DNA of 15,961 nt from Paraprevotella sp. (GTDB taxonomy: Bacteria > Bacteroidota > Bacteroidia > Bacteroidales > Bacteroidaceae), in the NCBI GenBank assembly GCA_017425765.1, contig JAFOXE010000004.1, forward strand, positions 1-15,961. Direction: 5' to 3'. The notes below the pieces were generated by a model that saw nothing but the letters and a program-made list of their open reading frames with translations, did not search any database and had not been told where the DNA came from. The translations under genes and the position numbers were made by a program. Each line of letters opens with the position of its first letter. Positions within the stretch are counted from its first letter, which is position 1. Positions 15,449 through 15,961 of this stretch are shown piece after piece.

Positions 15449-15456
15449 TACTTTTG
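15449..15456 (+). promoter_or_regulatory. Promoter of the YidD-like gene, -7 element TACTTTTG
   Basis: A TAnnTTTG box lies 20 bases before the start codon, so the leader would be only about 12 bases. A TTG at 15421-15423 is 25 bases upstream, longer than ideal. The surrounding region is strongly AT-rich. Confidence 0.5.
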
Positions 15457-15475
15457 TATAAACTCCCTACTACTA

Positions 15476-15961
15476 ATGAAAACAAACATTATCATATTAT
15501 TCATAAACCTTATACTTGCTGTTGTACACACACGTGTGCAAGCACAAGATGTGGTCACGAATGATATTTATAATGCCGACGAATTTACAAAAGGAGAAAA
15601 GGCTGCTAATGATTACGTATCGCTCTACCAAAAGTATTTAAGCGATATTAAAGGAGCAAAATGTGCTATGTATCCCACTTGCTCAAACTACGGAAAAAGT
15701 GTGATAGAAGAACATAACCTTTTATCCGCAATTCCAATGATTGCAGATAGGATGATAAGGTGTAGTCACGACAGACACAATTATGAACGTATTTATGTGA
15801 ATGGACTACCCGCATTGGTTGACTGTCCGAATTATGAATACGAGCAGACTCTTATTAAACACACAAGTCCACTCACTACAATATACAGAAGTTCTAAAGA
15901 CTCTACCATCAACTTCATTGCATATCTTATAAATAATAAGGAATATGCCTCGGCACTCACA
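15476..15961 (+). CDS. Exported protein with a YidD-like domain, 5' part, cut by the window edge
   Basis: The open frame from ATG 15476 runs 162 codons to the window end with no stop. Residues 1-23 are a signal peptide (hydrophobic core IIILFINLILAVV, cleavage probably after VQA). Residues about 46-97 match the YidD family: YVSLYQKYLSD, then GAKCAMYPTCSNYG at 60-73, then DRMIRCSHD at 91-99. The three family cysteines (63, 69 and 96) and the PTCSxYG core are kept. E. coli YidD is a roughly 85-residue cytoplasmic-side peripheral protein that aids YidC-dependent membrane insertion. Here the domain sits behind an export signal and is followed by at least 60 more residues, including NFIAYLINNKEYASAL, which looks like the start of a helical, perhaps TPR-type, repeat. 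Function is therefore unknown. A fourth cysteine is at 117. Confidence 0.8.
   Translation, partial: MKTNIIILFINLILAVVHTRVQAQDVVTNDIYNADEFTKGEKAANDYVSLYQKYLSDIKGAKCAMYPTCSNYGKSVIEEHNLLSAIPMIADRMIRCSHDRHNYERIYVNGLPALVDCPNYEYEQTLIKHTSPLTTIYRSSKDSTINFIAYLINNKEYASALT

Larger units (their letters stand above)
14974..15475 (+). other. Gene-free stretch of about 500 bases with an orphan terminator
   Basis: No convincing protein gene lies here on either strand. The first part (14974-15237) is poor in G, contains C-rich tracts near 15197-15214, and has a small hairpin GAGTAT/ATACTC at 15022-15039. A strong terminator-like hairpin follows at 15241-15304. The last 170 bases are AT-rich and end with the promoter of the next gene. 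I find no TAnnTTTG box on the plus strand ahead of the orphan terminator. A small RNA is possible but unproven. Confidence 0.6.

Noticed and set aside
1..15961. tRNA or rRNA genes, CRISPR arrays, insertion sequences
   Set aside because: No regularly spaced repeats, cloverleaf-like segments with CCA ends, rRNA-like stretches or transposase genes were seen on reading either strand.

Overview
The window looks like chromosomal DNA of a Bacteroidales species. Nearly every gene start lacks a Shine-Dalgarno sequence, and the promoters carry the Bacteroidetes -7 element TAnnTTTG (seen eight times, mostly as TATCTTTG). The gene content fits too: a DUF3098 protein next to ftsX, a 299-residue meso-diaminopimelate dehydrogenase and a secreted GH84 enzyme. 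The GH84 C-terminus resembles a type IX secretion sorting domain, which favours a T9SS-bearing lineage such as Prevotellaceae or Porphyromonadaceae/Tannerellaceae over Bacteroides itself. The genus cannot be fixed from this sequence alone.

Layout: the left 6.4 kb is entirely on the minus strand. Read in the direction of transcription it holds miaB with its own promoter; then a tight six-gene operon, ftsX - DUF3098 - uppP - truB - queA - folK, with gaps of 0 to 35 bases behind one promoter; then metK, cut by the window edge, with its own promoter and a structured leader. Functions mix cell-envelope growth (ftsX, uppP), tRNA modification (miaB, truB, queA), folate synthesis (folK) and S-adenosylmethionine supply (metK). 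MiaB and QueA both consume SAM.

The divergent region at about 6434-6687 switches transcription to the plus strand, where everything to the right lies: a succinate/acetate-type CoA transferase with a strong terminator; a secreted 970-residue GH84 beta-N-acetylglucosaminidase with two tandem lectin-like repeats and its own terminator; a YghZ-type aldo/keto reductase followed by a signal-peptide-bearing bleomycin-hydrolase-like C1 peptidase; meso-DAP dehydrogenase with a strong terminator; about 500 bases without a gene but with an orphan terminator hairpin; and the 5' part of an exported protein with a YidD-like domain, cut by the right edge.

Most of the window is ordinary core genome. The observations most worth following are the metK leader, which matches the SAM-II riboswitch pattern and sits against competing hairpins; the YidD-like domain placed behind a signal peptide; the modular C-terminus of the GH84 enzyme; and the orphan terminator that may end a small RNA. 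I saw no mobile elements, CRISPR arrays, tRNA or rRNA genes.
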